From assembly GCA_015062085.1 (NCBI GenBank), contig SUVI01000066.1, positions 1 through 19,324 of the forward strand: DNA of 19,324 bases, given 5' to 3'. The stretch comes from Planctomycetaceae bacterium (lineage in GTDB: Bacteria > Planctomycetota > Planctomycetia > Pirellulales > Thermoguttaceae). The translations under genes and the position numbers were made by a program. Positions 1 through 6,927 of this stretch are shown in pieces; the first letter of the stretch is position 1; each line of letters begins with the position of its first letter. A model generated the notes under the pieces. The model was given only the letters and a program-made list of their open reading frames with translations. It did not search any database and was not told where the DNA came from.

Positions 1-1668
1 GAATTCAACCGTGTCCAGGTCCCGACCTTCCGCCAAGGCAGCGAAATGACCGACTTCATCCTCGCGAAATTGGAGTCCGACTCCTCCTCTGTTCCTCCGC
101 CCGTCTCTGAACCTGTCACCCCTCCTGAACCGCCGAAACCCGCCGTCCGCACCGCCGGCGAGCGCATGGTGAAGACCGTCAATGGCATCGAGTACGCCTT
201 CCGCTGGTGTCCTGCGGGGTCGTTCCTGATGGGAAGTTCTAAATCGGAGTGGGATGCTGCAGGAATAGATTGGAAATCCTATAACGAAACGCAGCACAGC
301 GTGACGCTTACGCGTGGTTTCTGGATGCTTGAGACGGAAGTGACGCAGGCGATGTGGAAGAGTGTGATGGGTACGGATCCGAGCCATTTCAAGGGAGCCC
401 AGAATCCTGTGGAGGAAGTGAGCTGGGAGGAGTGCCGATCTTTTTGCGAAAAGCTGTCGGAGAAACTTGGGCTGACTGTGAGTCTTCCAACGGAGGCGCA
501 GTGGGAGTATGCGTGCCGTGCGGGTACGACAAGTGCGTATGCTGGGGATCTTGGTGAGATGGGCTGGTACGGTTCCAACAGCGGACGTAAAACTCATCCA
601 GTAGGCCAAAAGAAGCCGAATGCGTGGGGTCTTTACGACATGCACGGTAATGTGTGGGAGTGGTGCCAGGACTGGTATGATGAAGATTACTACACCGAGT
701 CGCCAACGAGCGACCCGTGCAACGAGGACAGCGGCTCGGACCGAGTCTACCGCGGGGGCGGCTGGAACGACCTCGCCCAGGACTGTCGCTCCGCGAGCCG
801 GGGCAGGTTTACGCCGGACGTTCGGTACGACGGCCTTGGCTTCCGCATTGTTCTGGCAGCTCCAGCCGCTTCCATTTCCGAACCGGTCCCCCCGCCCGGA
901 CCGACCGAGGAGTCAACGCCTGAGACAACACAGCTTTCAGAGTCGTCAGGCTCCTTCCATACCGCAGGCGAGCGCATGGTGAAGACCGTCAATGGCATCG
1001 AGTACGCTTTCCGCTGGTGTCCTGCGGGCACGTTCACGATGGGGAGTCCTTCCAGCGAGCCGGACCGATATAGTGACGAAACGCAGCACAGCGTGACTCT
1101 TACGCGTGGTTTCTGGATGCTTGAGACGGAAGTGACGCAGGCGATGTGGAAGAGTGTAATGGGCACGTATCCGAGCTATTTCAAGGGAGCCCAGAATCCT
1201 GTGGAGTGTGTGAGTTGGGACGACTGTCAGGAGTTTTGCCGTAAACTTTCGAGCAAACTGAATGAAGAAGTGAGTCTTCCAACGGAGGCGCAGTGGGAGT
1301 ATGCGTGTCGTGCAGGTACGACGGGCGCGTATGCTGGGGATCTTAGTGAGATGGGCTGGTACGATTCCAACAGCGGAAGTAAAACTCATCCAGTAGGCCA
1401 AAAGAAGCCGAATGCGTGGGGTCTTTACGACATGCACGGTAATGTGTGGGAGTGGTGCCAGGACTGGTACGGTTCATACTCTACGTCGCCAACGAGCGAC
1501 CCGTGCAACCTGGACAGCAGCGACTGGGACCGGGTCTGCTGCGGTGGCAGCTGGAGCAGCAACGCCCGGCGCTGTCGCTCCGCGAGCCGGGGCAGGTCTG
1601 CGCCGGACGATCGGGACAACGACCTTGGCTTCCGCCCAGTTTTGGCCAGTCCAGTCCCGGAGGAATAG
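1..1668 (+). CDS. Tandem SUMF1/FGE-sulfatase (C-type lectin fold) protein, 5' partial; probable DGR target
   Basis: The frame is open from base 1 (EFNRVQVPTF...) through the ATG at 46 to TAG at 1666-1668, so the real start probably lies upstream. After a Pro/Ser-rich linker come two SUMF1-type domains, at about 157-870 and 961-1655, joined by a second Pro/Ser/Glu-rich linker. Each has the family landmarks: GERMVKTVNGIEYAFRWCPAG, FWMLETEVTQAMWKSVMG, SLPTEAQWEYACRAGT, GLYDMHGNVWEWCQDWY and a final RV..GG.W...A..CRSASRGR..PD.R...LGFR. The domains are nearly identical over most of their length, indicating recent duplication. Catalytic FGE needs a Cys pair in the GGS-x-C-x4-C region. Here that stretch holds only the Cys of CRSASR, so formylglycine-generating activity is unlikely and a ligand-binding role is more plausible. 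The two C-terminal segments differ in a DGR-like pattern. The missing N-terminal part could carry another domain. No secretion signal is visible in this part. Confidence 0.86.
   Translation, partial: EFNRVQVPTFRQGSEMTDFILAKLESDSSSVPPPVSEPVTPPEPPKPAVRTAGERMVKTVNGIEYAFRWCPAGSFLMGSSKSEWDAAGIDWKSYNETQHSVTLTRGFWMLETEVTQAMWKSVMGTDPSHFKGAQNPVEEVSWEECRSFCEKLSEKLGLTVSLPTEAQWEYACRAGTTSAYAGDLGEMGWYGSNSGRKTHPVGQKKPNAWGLYDMHGNVWEWCQDWYDEDYYTESPTSDPCNEDSGSDRVYRGGGWNDLAQDCRSASRGRFTPDVRYDGLGFRIVLAAPAASISEPVPPPGPTEESTPETTQLSESSGSFHTAGERMVKTVNGIEYAFRWCPAGTFTMGSPSSEPDRYSDETQHSVTLTRGFWMLETEVTQAMWKSVMGTYPSYFKGAQNPVECVSWDDCQEFCRKLSSKLNEEVSLPTEAQWEYACRAGTTGAYAGDLSEMGWYDSNSGSKTHPVGQKKPNAWGLYDMHGNVWEWCQDWYGSYSTSPTSDPCNLDSSDWDRVCCGGSWSSNARRCRSASRGRSAPDDRDNDLGFRPVLASPVPEE
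745..846 (+). repeat. Putative DGR variable repeat 1 (VR1)
   Basis: These 34 codons end the first SUMF1 domain, from GTC (745) to the CTTGGCTTCCGC block (835-846). Aligned without gaps to 1534-1635, 15 codons differ and 14 of the changes alter the amino acid. Differences fall at codon positions 1 and 2 except for GGG/GGT, while flanking invariant codons such as CGCTCCGCGAGCCGGGGCAGG match exactly in both copies. The site matches the ligand-facing loop region diversified in known C-type-lectin-fold DGR proteins. That it is a VR is inferred from the substitution pattern; no template repeat is present in the window. Confidence 0.6.
1534..1635 (+). repeat. Putative DGR variable repeat 2 (VR2)
   Basis: This is the counterpart of 745-846 at the end of the second SUMF1 domain, 30 nt before the stop codon. 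Codons that in VR1 are TAC, GGC, AAC, GAC, CTC, CAG, GAC, GTT, TAC, GAC and GGC become TGC, AGC, AGC, AGC, AAC, CGG, CGC, GAT, GAC, AAC and GAC. Most fit independent replacement of AAC or AAT template codons at positions 1 and 2. The end of the gene is the usual place for a DGR VR, and a GC-rich hairpin follows at 1693-1721. Confidence 0.6.
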
Positions 1669-1692
1669 AGCGTAGCGCGGTAGGCGTCGGCA

Positions 1693-1721
1693 GCGCGAGG
1701 GCGAGGCGGAGCCGCCCGCGC
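1693..1721 (+). terminator. GC-rich hairpin after the SUMF1 gene
   Basis: GCGCG (1693-1697) pairs with CGCGC (1717-1721), and GGCGG (1705-1709) pairs with CCGCC (1712-1716), leaving a one-sided internal loop at 1698-1704. It lies 25 nt beyond the TAG. No T-run follows, so an intrinsic terminator is uncertain. A hairpin or cruciform just downstream of a VR is also a known DGR homing element, so this structure could serve either role or neither. Confidence 0.35.
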
Positions 1722-1758
1722 AGCAGACGACACATCGCGTAGCGATCCGGCGAAAATT

Positions 1759-1789
1759 CCCCTCCCTTGGAGGGGTGCCCCTTAGGGGC
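1759..1789. repeat. REP-like double hairpin
   Basis: Two adjacent perfect hairpins: CCCCTCC (1759-1765)-ctt-GGAGGGG (1769-1775), then GCCCC (1777-1781)-tta-GGGGC (1785-1789). They are followed by GGGTGGTC. Paired GC-rich hairpins of this kind are typical of dispersed extragenic palindromic elements. The CCCCTCC...GAGGG words recur in the tandem repeats just downstream, suggesting one repetitive block. Whether it is dispersed in the genome cannot be seen here. Confidence 0.5.
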
Positions 1790-1860
1790 GGGGTGGTCTG
1801 AAATGCCGAGTATCCCCAACCACTCCGTCTCGCTTCGCTCGCCGCCCCTCCGAGGGAGAG

Positions 1861-2101
1861 GAATTTCTTGAGAAGCGACGCGAGACGCGCCGCCTCCCAA
1901 AGCCGCCCCTCCGAGGGAGAGGAATTTCTGAGAAGCGACGCGAGACGCGCCGCCTCCCAAAGCCGCCCCTCCGAGGGGGAGGAATTTCTGAGAAGCGACG
2001 CGAGACGCGCCGCCTCCCAAAGCCGCCCCTCCGAGGGAGAGGAATTTCTGAGAAGCGACGCGAGACGCGCCGCCTCCCAAAGCCGCCCCTCCGAGGAGGG
2101 G
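1861..2101. repeat. Four tandem copies of a 60-bp direct repeat
   Basis: Units run 1861-1921 (61 bp, one extra T in GAATTTCTTGAG), 1922-1981, 1982-2041 and 2042-2101. Each starts GAATTTCTGAGAAGCGACG and ends with CCGCCCCTCCGAGGGAGAGG-like sequence. Copies are nearly identical, differing by single bases (for example GAGGGGGAGG at the end of unit 2 and GAGGAGGGG in unit 4). A partial copy of the unit's end lies at 1840-1860. The internal CCCTC-c-GAGGG palindrome links them to the REP-like element upstream. Near-identity implies recent expansion or ongoing homogenisation. Confidence 0.9.
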
Positions 2102-2243
2102 AATTCTTGTGCGCGTCCGACTATCGGCCTTCCCCTTTGGAAGTACGGCGAACGTGCGCAAGTGTGCTGTATTGCCTCACTCTAAAAATTTCTTGATTTT
2201 CTTCTGTTTTTTGACTTTTTTGGAAAATTTTTGAAAAATTCCC

Positions 2244-2271
2244 TTGAAATTTGCACGAGTCTGCGTACAAT
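2244..2271 (+). promoter_or_regulatory. Predicted sigma70 promoter of the DUF1559 gene at 2319
   Basis: TTGAAA (2244-2249) and TACAAT (2266-2271) are separated by 16 nt. The leader to the ATG is about 40 nt. Directly upstream (about 2204-2243) is an A/T-tract block (GGAAAATTTTTGAAAAATTC) of the kind seen ahead of four other promoters in this window. Confidence 0.55.
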
Positions 2272-2318
2272 AGATAGTATTCGGGTTTAGTCGAGATTTT
2301 AGCAAATCGGGGAAAAAC

Positions 2319-3329
2319 ATGAAACGTCAGAACGGATTCACGCTGGTCGAGCTTTTGGTCGTCATCGCCATCATCGGGATGCTCGTTGGGCTTCTGCTTC
2401 CGGCAGTCCAGCAGGCACGCGAGGCGGCGCGGAATATGCAGTGCAGCAACAATCTGAAACAGATGGGGATCGCTGGCCAGAATCATCTTTCTACAGCACG
2501 GTGTTTTCCATCGGGCGGCTGGCACTATCGCTGGACCGGCGTGCCGGAGATGGGTTTCGGCATGAAGCAGCCTGGCGGTTTCATTTACAGTCTTCTGCCG
2601 TTCTTGGAACAGAACGCGCTGCATCAGATGGGGATGGACAGTGATCCGGGGGTGGGGACACATACCCGTCTTACCACGCCGTTGACATTCACGCACTGCC
2701 CCTCCCGAAGAACGAGCAAACTCTATCCGTACACGAGTTCCCAATCCTGTTTTACACGCGACGGCAGCAGCGTGACTGTCTCTGAATCGCTTAAGACGGA
2801 CTACGCAGCCAACTCTGGGACCTACACCTCGAACAGCAGTAATGACCACGGCGGGCAGGGCGCGGCGAAGGTCCTGACGATTGCGGATAAAGACATCCGT
2901 ACTCACAACGCGAACGCGTCGAAGAACTACACGGGTCTCACGTTCGGTTACAGTAATGTGACGGACGGCGAGATCCGCGACGGAATGTCGAATACGTATC
3001 TCTACGGCGAAAAGTGCATGAACGCCAGCTGTTACGAGGACGGCAAGGACGGCTCGGACAATGAGAGCGGGTACGCGGGGCATGGGAATGAAACGTGCCG
3101 CGGTGCGTTTCCGAACTATAAGGACCAGTCTATGGTCTATCAGGACCGCGCGGGGCTTCAGAGACACTTTGCGTTTGGAAGTACTCACGCGGGTGCGTGC
3201 AATATCGCGTTTGCGGACGCAAGCGTTCACAAGATCTCCTACTCCATTGAGTTTGAAGTCCACTACTGCATGGCGAACAAGTCGGACGGCGGACAGTATG
3301 ATGGAAATTTCGTACAGATCTCGTATTGA
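2319..3329 (+). CDS. DUF1559 domain protein with prepilin-type N-terminus
   Basis: 336 residues. The N-terminus [18 protein letters not shown] is a type IV pilin/type II pseudopilin signal: the prepilin peptidase site is after Gly6, with Glu at mature position 5, followed by a long hydrophobic helix to about residue 30. The DUF1559 hallmarks [13 protein letters not shown] and CSNNLKQMG follow. Near the C-terminus, [18 protein letters not shown] is the H-X9-D signature, but with Ala where most members have Gly (DG to DA). The family is abundant in Planctomycetota; its function is not established, though the N-terminus points to surface or periplasmic pseudopilin-like assembly. A weak purine-rich stretch (GGGGA) precedes the ATG. 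A paralogue with the same architecture is encoded at 5971-6921 on the other strand. This gene has its own promoter. Confidence 0.92.
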   Translation: MKRQNGFTLVELLVVIAIIGMLVGLLLPAVQQAREAARNMQCSNNLKQMGIAGQNHLSTARCFPSGGWHYRWTGVPEMGFGMKQPGGFIYSLLPFLEQNALHQMGMDSDPGVGTHTRLTTPLTFTHCPSRRTSKLYPYTSSQSCFTRDGSSVTVSESLKTDYAANSGTYTSNSSNDHGGQGAAKVLTIADKDIRTHNANASKNYTGLTFGYSNVTDGEIRDGMSNTYLYGEKCMNASCYEDGKDGSDNESGYAGHGNETCRGAFPNYKDQSMVYQDRAGLQRHFAFGSTHAGACNIAFADASVHKISYSIEFEVHYCMANKSDGGQYDGNFVQISY

Positions 3330-3380
3330 GCCTGCGAAACTGCGAGAAGACCGTGTCCAGTTGGGATCTTTAATGTGGCA

Positions 3381-3780
3381 ATGAGGTTTTGGGGTGCGTA
3401 TTTCCAGAGAGCAGAGATGAACACTTTCTGCGACGGCGCTTTCCTTTCTTCTCGCGGTCGGCGCGGTCGTTCCAACACAGCTTGAGGCCCGTGAGACGAG
3501 CGTCTATTTCGGAACGGGCCAGCGGCCTTCGAATGCGGACGGCGGGAACTGCCTGAACGGAAACGACATCCGGATCGAGGCGGACACCAATGCCGCGTGG
3601 GTCTATTGGAACTCGAGCGACAGCGGCCCTGCCTTCTGGAGCAATAACGCCTACATTACGGGAACGGGTTTCAATTCGGAAAAGGGCGGCGCGCTCCGCT
3701 CCGATCGACCTGACGAGCTTTGGGGCGGATCCAGCAGCATTTTTCTTGCGCGCCGACGCAGGATACGTTAACCTTAAATC
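3381..3780 (+). pseudogene. Frameshifted remnant of a secreted GGAL-type (autotransporter/beta-helix-like) protein
   Basis: From 3421 to TAA at 3769-3771 one frame is open and protein-like: LSATALSFLLAVGAVVPTQ, ending LEA, reads as a signal-peptide core, followed by ETSVYFGTGQRPSNADGG, WVYWNSSDSGPAFWSNN and a GGAL motif. It has no start codon, because a TGA lies just before it at 3418-3420. The nearest ATGs (3381, 3417) are in another frame and would join it through a shift at about 3418-3425. After GGALRS, another frame carries a plausible continuation (IDLTSFGADPAAFFLRADAG, from about 3702), suggesting a second shift. Nothing resembling a beta-barrel follows before the convergent gene at 3927. 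I read it as a decayed N-terminal fragment of an exported protein. Sequencing error or chance open frame remain alternatives. Confidence 0.42.
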
Positions 3781-3786
3781 GTTTGA

Positions 3787-3818
3787 CGGAATGCGGAATG
3801 GTTGCGTTTCGCATTCCG
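3787..3818. terminator. Inverted repeat, possible terminator-type hairpin
   Basis: CGGAATGCG (3787-3795) and CGCATTCCG (3810-3818) form a perfect 9-bp stem with a 14-nt loop. It sits in the remnant region and beyond the end of the convergent nagA-like gene (stop at 3927-3929), where a bidirectional terminator would be expected. No clear T-run follows on either strand, so the role is uncertain. Confidence 0.35.
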
Positions 3819-3926
3819 TTGGTTTCGAAAAGGATCCGGCACATTGGGTGCTGGACTGTATGTATTTGGTTCCGGACTTGGAGTATCCCCGTTCATACGG
3901 TGTGTGGGGGATCGATCGCGACGGAT

Positions 3927-5012
3927 TCACGGCTCCTCAGGATCGACGAAGACCATCGGCGTAAGTTCCGGATCAAACTCTCTGCCGATCAGGAACTTCA
4001 GCGGCGCTCCGCTTCCGGCGTACCAGCATTCTTCCGGAGTTGCGAAACCGAGTGAGACCAAGTGTCTCCACCCTTCCCAAACGGATTTCGCGGCTCCGGC
4101 CAGAACGTTTGGACTGCCGGCAATGTGGAGTTTTCGTTCCGGAGTCAGGATCACGTCGCCGCCGATGTGGGTATGGTACGCTCCCGGTTTTTTTCCGGCG
4201 TATTGCGTCGCGTCACTGATGAGGAACGTCTTTTCACGGCCTTTGACCCGGTAGAAGGTCTTCAGCATTTCCGGCGGGAGGTGAAATCCGTCCGGGATCA
4301 TCGAGACTGCGAGTTCATCCTCTGCCAATGCCGACCAGATCGGGTTGGCGTGTCGGGGAAGGAACTGTGCGCATGCGTTTCCCAAGTGCGTTGCGAGGAC
4401 CGCTCCTGCCTGAACGGCCTCATGGAGCTGTGCGGAATTGGCGTGCGTGTGTCCAAGAGCCGGCAAAATTCCGTGCGTTTTCAGCATTGCGGTGAATTTT
4501 GCGACATTGGGACCGTGCGGACTGAATGTCATGATCCGGATCCGGCCGTGCGCAGCTTCTTGCCATCGAGAGATCCATTTTTCGGCATTGGGATCGTCCG
4601 TCGCCATGACGTTCATGAGCGGATGTGCCCCACGGTATCCTTCCTCCGGAGAAATGAAAGGGCCTTCCAAGTGGTAGAATGGTGCCCGGGCCAGCGTGTC
4701 GGCGTCAAGCGTCTCTTCTGCTTTTTGGCGGAAGGCTTCCAAGCGGGTCAGCTGTTCAAGAAGCACTTCCGGAGCGTTCGTAATGAGAGTCGGCAGTGCG
4801 CACGTGACCCGGTGCTCTCGGAGAGCATGGAGTGCTTGGACGTATCCGGAAAACGTGAGTTCCGCATCATTGAAATCCACGCCGCCGAAGCCGTTGATCT
4901 GGATGTCCACCAGTCCCGGTGCGATCCTGCGCAGTGTGGGATCCTGCGGGATCTCCGTGAGTTCAGTTCCGTGAACTTCGACCGCCCGACCGTCCCAGAG
5001 AATGCCTTTCAT
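3927..5012 (-). CDS. nagA: NagA-like N-acetylglucosamine-6-phosphate deacetylase (amidohydrolase family)
   Basis: 361 residues, close to the usual 380 or so. A short N-terminal beta segment leads into PGLVDIQINGFGGVDFND (residues 32-49), the NagA entry motif. The metal and catalytic set of the family is present: Glu116 in HLEGPF, His188 in GHTHAN, His209 in ATHLGNAC, His244 in IPDGFHLP and catalytic Asp267 in LISDAT. A late AGSPNVLAGA (298-307) matches the AGS element. Expected reaction: hydrolysis of GlcNAc-6-phosphate to glucosamine-6-phosphate and acetate, in the cytoplasm, for amino-sugar catabolism or cell-wall recycling. The start at 5012 is supported by AAAGGAAG five nt upstream. It lies 129 nt after the LysE-type gene on the same strand; no nagB or sugar transporter is nearby. 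Related amidohydrolases acting on other N-acyl sugars cannot be excluded. Confidence 0.85.
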   Translation of the reverse strand: MKGILWDGRAVEVHGTELTEIPQDPTLRRIAPGLVDIQINGFGGVDFNDAELTFSGYVQALHALREHRVTCALPTLITNAPEVLLEQLTRLEAFRQKAEETLDADTLARAPFYHLEGPFISPEEGYRGAHPLMNVMATDDPNAEKWISRWQEAAHGRIRIMTFSPHGPNVAKFTAMLKTHGILPALGHTHANSAQLHEAVQAGAVLATHLGNACAQFLPRHANPIWSALAEDELAVSMIPDGFHLPPEMLKTFYRVKGREKTFLISDATQYAGKKPGAYHTHIGGDVILTPERKLHIAGSPNVLAGAAKSVWEGWRHLVSLGFATPEECWYAGSGAPLKFLIGREFDPELTPMVFVDPEEP

Positions 5013-5141
5013 TGGATCTTCCTTTACCTTTCCGGAGCATTTCGGTCTTCAAAACCGGTACTCCAAACGTTTCTATTTTCTCACAGTTTCGTCTATTTAC
5101 GTCTATGGTTTGTTAGGTGAGACAGTGGAGCCGCAGAACAT

Positions 5142-5873
5142 TTAGAGGACTCCGGCTGTCTCCAAAAAGATCTGGAGAGCCAGAAGTACGAAAATCGTTC
5201 CTGCGATCCGGTTTATCCACCAAATCCTGCGTTCACTCTGAAGAAACCGGGTTCGAATGAAACCGCCTGCGAAAACGAGGCAGAAACACCACGCTAGTCC
5301 GATCCCGCAGAAGCTCAGTCCCAAAATCAAGAGGGAACTTGAAGGAGACGCGTAGTCTTTTTGAATGAATTGAGGAAGGTAGGCGAGGTAAAACAGAATG
5401 ACCTTGGGATTCAGGAGATTGACGGCGATTCCCTGAAGAAAGTGAGGTCCAAGCTGTTTCAAGTTCCTCGTAAACCATGTGCGTTCCGCAGCAGGTACCA
5501 TTTTCGAGTGTGAAGGTTCCAGTTGTGAAGGTTGCGACTGTGAGTGGTCTGTATCGATCTCAACGATCGAATGTCCAGCTCTCCAGCCTCCAATGCCGAG
5601 CCAAAGCAAGTAGAGTCCTCCCGCCGTCCGGATCAGGTCAAACACGAACGGCGAATGAGCGAGAAAAAGTCCGAGACCAAACGCCACGAGACAGGAGTGA
5701 ACGATCAGTCCCAGTGAGATCCCGAAAGATGCTGCGATCGGGATCCATCGCGTTGAAGAGGTGAATGTCTTTCCGAGAATGAAGACCATGTCCACTCCAG
5801 GAATAAGACAGAGAATGAATGAGGAAAATAAAAAAAGGGGGAAATTTTCAATTCCAAACATGAATGTATCCAT
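5142..5873 (-). CDS. LysE/RhtB family amino-acid exporter
   Basis: 243 residues and mostly hydrophobic, with about six predicted membrane segments. The first covers FPLFLFSSFILCLIPGVDMV (11-30) with the family PG-x-D motif. HFLQGIAVNLLNPKVILFYL (144-163) is the second conserved signature, with Asn-Pro in the re-entrant part. A hydrophilic loop at about 102-140 is rich in Ser/Gln/His and longer than in many members. Known relatives (LysE, RhtB, RhtC) export amino acids such as lysine, homoserine or threonine from the cytoplasm; the substrate here cannot be told. No good ribosome-binding site precedes the ATG at 5873, and an in-frame ATG at 5861 is the alternative. It lies 97 nt downstream of the DUF1559 gene, with an inverted repeat in between. 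Confidence 0.88.
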   Translation of the reverse strand: MDTFMFGIENFPLFLFSSFILCLIPGVDMVFILGKTFTSSTRWIPIAASFGISLGLIVHSCLVAFGLGLFLAHSPFVFDLIRTAGGLYLLWLGIGGWRAGHSIVEIDTDHSQSQPSQLEPSHSKMVPAAERTWFTRNLKQLGPHFLQGIAVNLLNPKVILFYLAYLPQFIQKDYASPSSSLLILGLSFCGIGLAWCFCLVFAGGFIRTRFLQSERRIWWINRIAGTIFVLLALQIFLETAGVL

Positions 5874-5920
5874 TCATTCGCTGATCGGTCTGCGCCGCCT
5901 CCAAAACGCGAGGAACATAC

Positions 5921-5939
5921 CGATCGGCGTTACCGATCG
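5921..5939. repeat. Inverted repeat between DUF1559 and LysE-type genes
   Basis: CGATCGG (5921-5927) and CCGATCG (5933-5939) form a perfect 7-bp stem with a 5-nt loop. It lies about 30 nt past the DUF1559 stop and 48 nt before the exporter start on the minus strand. It could attenuate or end the DUF1559 transcript, but no T-run follows. An operator is the alternative. Confidence 0.4.
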
Positions 5940-5970
5940 ACGTTGAGATTTTTTGGGGAAAATTTTGAGG

Positions 5971-6921
5971 CTACTCGAGCGTGACTGCTTTTCCGTCGCT
6001 TTTTTGGCCGATGTATTTGAATGTTTCGGAGTCGATACTGTAGGAGAGCCGCTGAACGGATCCATCACACAAAACGACGCCAAAAGCACCGGCGTGTACA
6101 CTTCCAAAAACGTTTCCGTTTCGGATCCCGATTCGATCCTGCATGGGGGTCTGGTTGGTCACTCGGATCGAATCATCATCGGAAGCCTGGAACTGAGTCA
6201 GGTCGTCTCCCGCCCCTTTCCCGGTTTCGTAGACATCTGCCTGAACGAATTTTTCACCAATGAGGATCGTGTTGCTCGTTCCGTCGCGGATCTCACCCAT
6301 CGTGGTTTTGCTTTTGCTGAAGATGACGCCAGTGTTTCCGGGTTTCGGCTGGATCTTCAGACCAGCTTCCACCGAGGCAGGCGCATTGCCGCTCATGCCG
6401 TCAGGGTAGAGACATCCATCAGCGGCGTTACCTGCGTAGTCGTTCTTGCCGACTTCGGAAGTGGAGGCCATGTTTTTCAGTTTGACACCGCCGTAAGGAT
6501 AGAGTTTGCTTGTACGTCGGGATGGGCAGATGAATCCGGGGATCGGAGATTGCGCACGGGTGGACGCACCATCTTCTTGCGTCTGGTCGATGGTTTGCGT
6601 GCCGTTCGTTCCGAGAGACCAAAGCGCCTGCTGTTCAAGAAACGGCAGCAGACTGTAAGACCACCCGCCTGGCTGCGTGATGCCGAAACCGCAGTCCGCG
6701 TCACCCGTCCAGTAGCATGTCCAGCCTCCGGAAGGAAATGCCCGGTTCGAGGATTCGTGATTTAGGGACGCCAATCCGATCTGTTTCAGATTGTTGCTGC
6801 ACTGCATTTGACGTGCGGCCTCACGTGCCTGCTGGACGGCAGGAAGGAGAAGCCCTACGAGCATTCCGATGATCGCGATCACGACTAAAAGTTCCACCAG
6901 TGTAAATCCAGATTTGCGCAT
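5971..6921 (-). CDS. DUF1559 domain protein with prepilin-type N-terminus (second copy)
   Basis: About 316 residues from the chosen start. The N-terminus [17 protein letters not shown] carries a prepilin peptidase site and Glu5. [20 protein letters not shown] and, near the end, FGSVHAGAFGVVLCDGSV give the DUF1559 pattern with an intact H-X9-DG motif. The frame is open further upstream to an ATG at 6990, but GGAG at 6928-6931 sits 6 nt from the ATG at 6919-6921 (3 nt from the adjacent ATG at 6922-6924), and a prepilin leader should be short, so the start is at 6921. Likely exported and membrane-anchored; function unknown. It is transcribed from a near-consensus promoter at 7004-7032, independently of the hydrolase gene upstream, and may read into the LysE-type gene. 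Confidence 0.92.
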   Translation of the reverse strand: MRKSGFTLVELLVVIAIIGMLVGLLLPAVQQAREAARQMQCSNNLKQIGLASLNHESSNRAFPSGGWTCYWTGDADCGFGITQPGGWSYSLLPFLEQQALWSLGTNGTQTIDQTQEDGASTRAQSPIPGFICPSRRTSKLYPYGGVKLKNMASTSEVGKNDYAGNAADGCLYPDGMSGNAPASVEAGLKIQPKPGNTGVIFSKSKTTMGEIRDGTSNTILIGEKFVQADVYETGKGAGDDLTQFQASDDDSIRVTNQTPMQDRIGIRNGNVFGSVHAGAFGVVLCDGSVQRLSYSIDSETFKYIGQKSDGKAVTLE

Positions 6922-6927
6922 CATTTT

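Larger units (their letters stand above)
1669..2243. other. Non-coding region with hairpins, REP-like element and 60-bp tandem repeats
   Basis: No credible gene lies between the SUMF1 protein and the next promoter. The region holds a GC-rich hairpin (1693-1721), a double hairpin (1759-1789), four 60-bp direct repeats (1861-2101) and an A/T-rich tract (about 2185-2243) upstream of the DUF1559 promoter. Long frames across the repeats, on both strands, stay open only because the unit is 60 bp, a multiple of three. They give a monotonous 20-residue periodic peptide with no start context. Confidence 0.7.

Noticed and set aside
1481..2161. Long minus-strand frame over the tandem repeats (226 codons, Gly/Ala-rich)
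   Set aside because: It is open only because the 60-bp repeat is a multiple of three and the DNA is GC-rich. It runs antisense into the SUMF1 gene, is strictly periodic and has no ribosome-binding site.
1868..2185. Plus-strand frame over the tandem repeats (105 codons)
   Set aside because: Same cause: periodic RSDARRAASQSRPSEGEEFL peptide, no start context, repeats better explained as non-coding.
2441..2456. AACAAT-rich stretch (CAGTGCAGCAACAATC) as a possible DGR template
   Set aside because: It encodes the conserved CSNNLKQ of DUF1559 and shows no similarity to the VR flanks.
2121..3263. 380-codon minus-strand frame opposite the first DUF1559 gene
   Set aside because: Arg/Val-rich shadow of a clear family member with promoter and signal on the other strand; no recognisable domain.
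5874..6107. 77-codon minus-strand frame ending next to the LysE-type start
   Set aside because: It overlaps the C-terminus of the DUF1559 gene in another frame and has no family features; the TGA/ATG proximity is coincidental.
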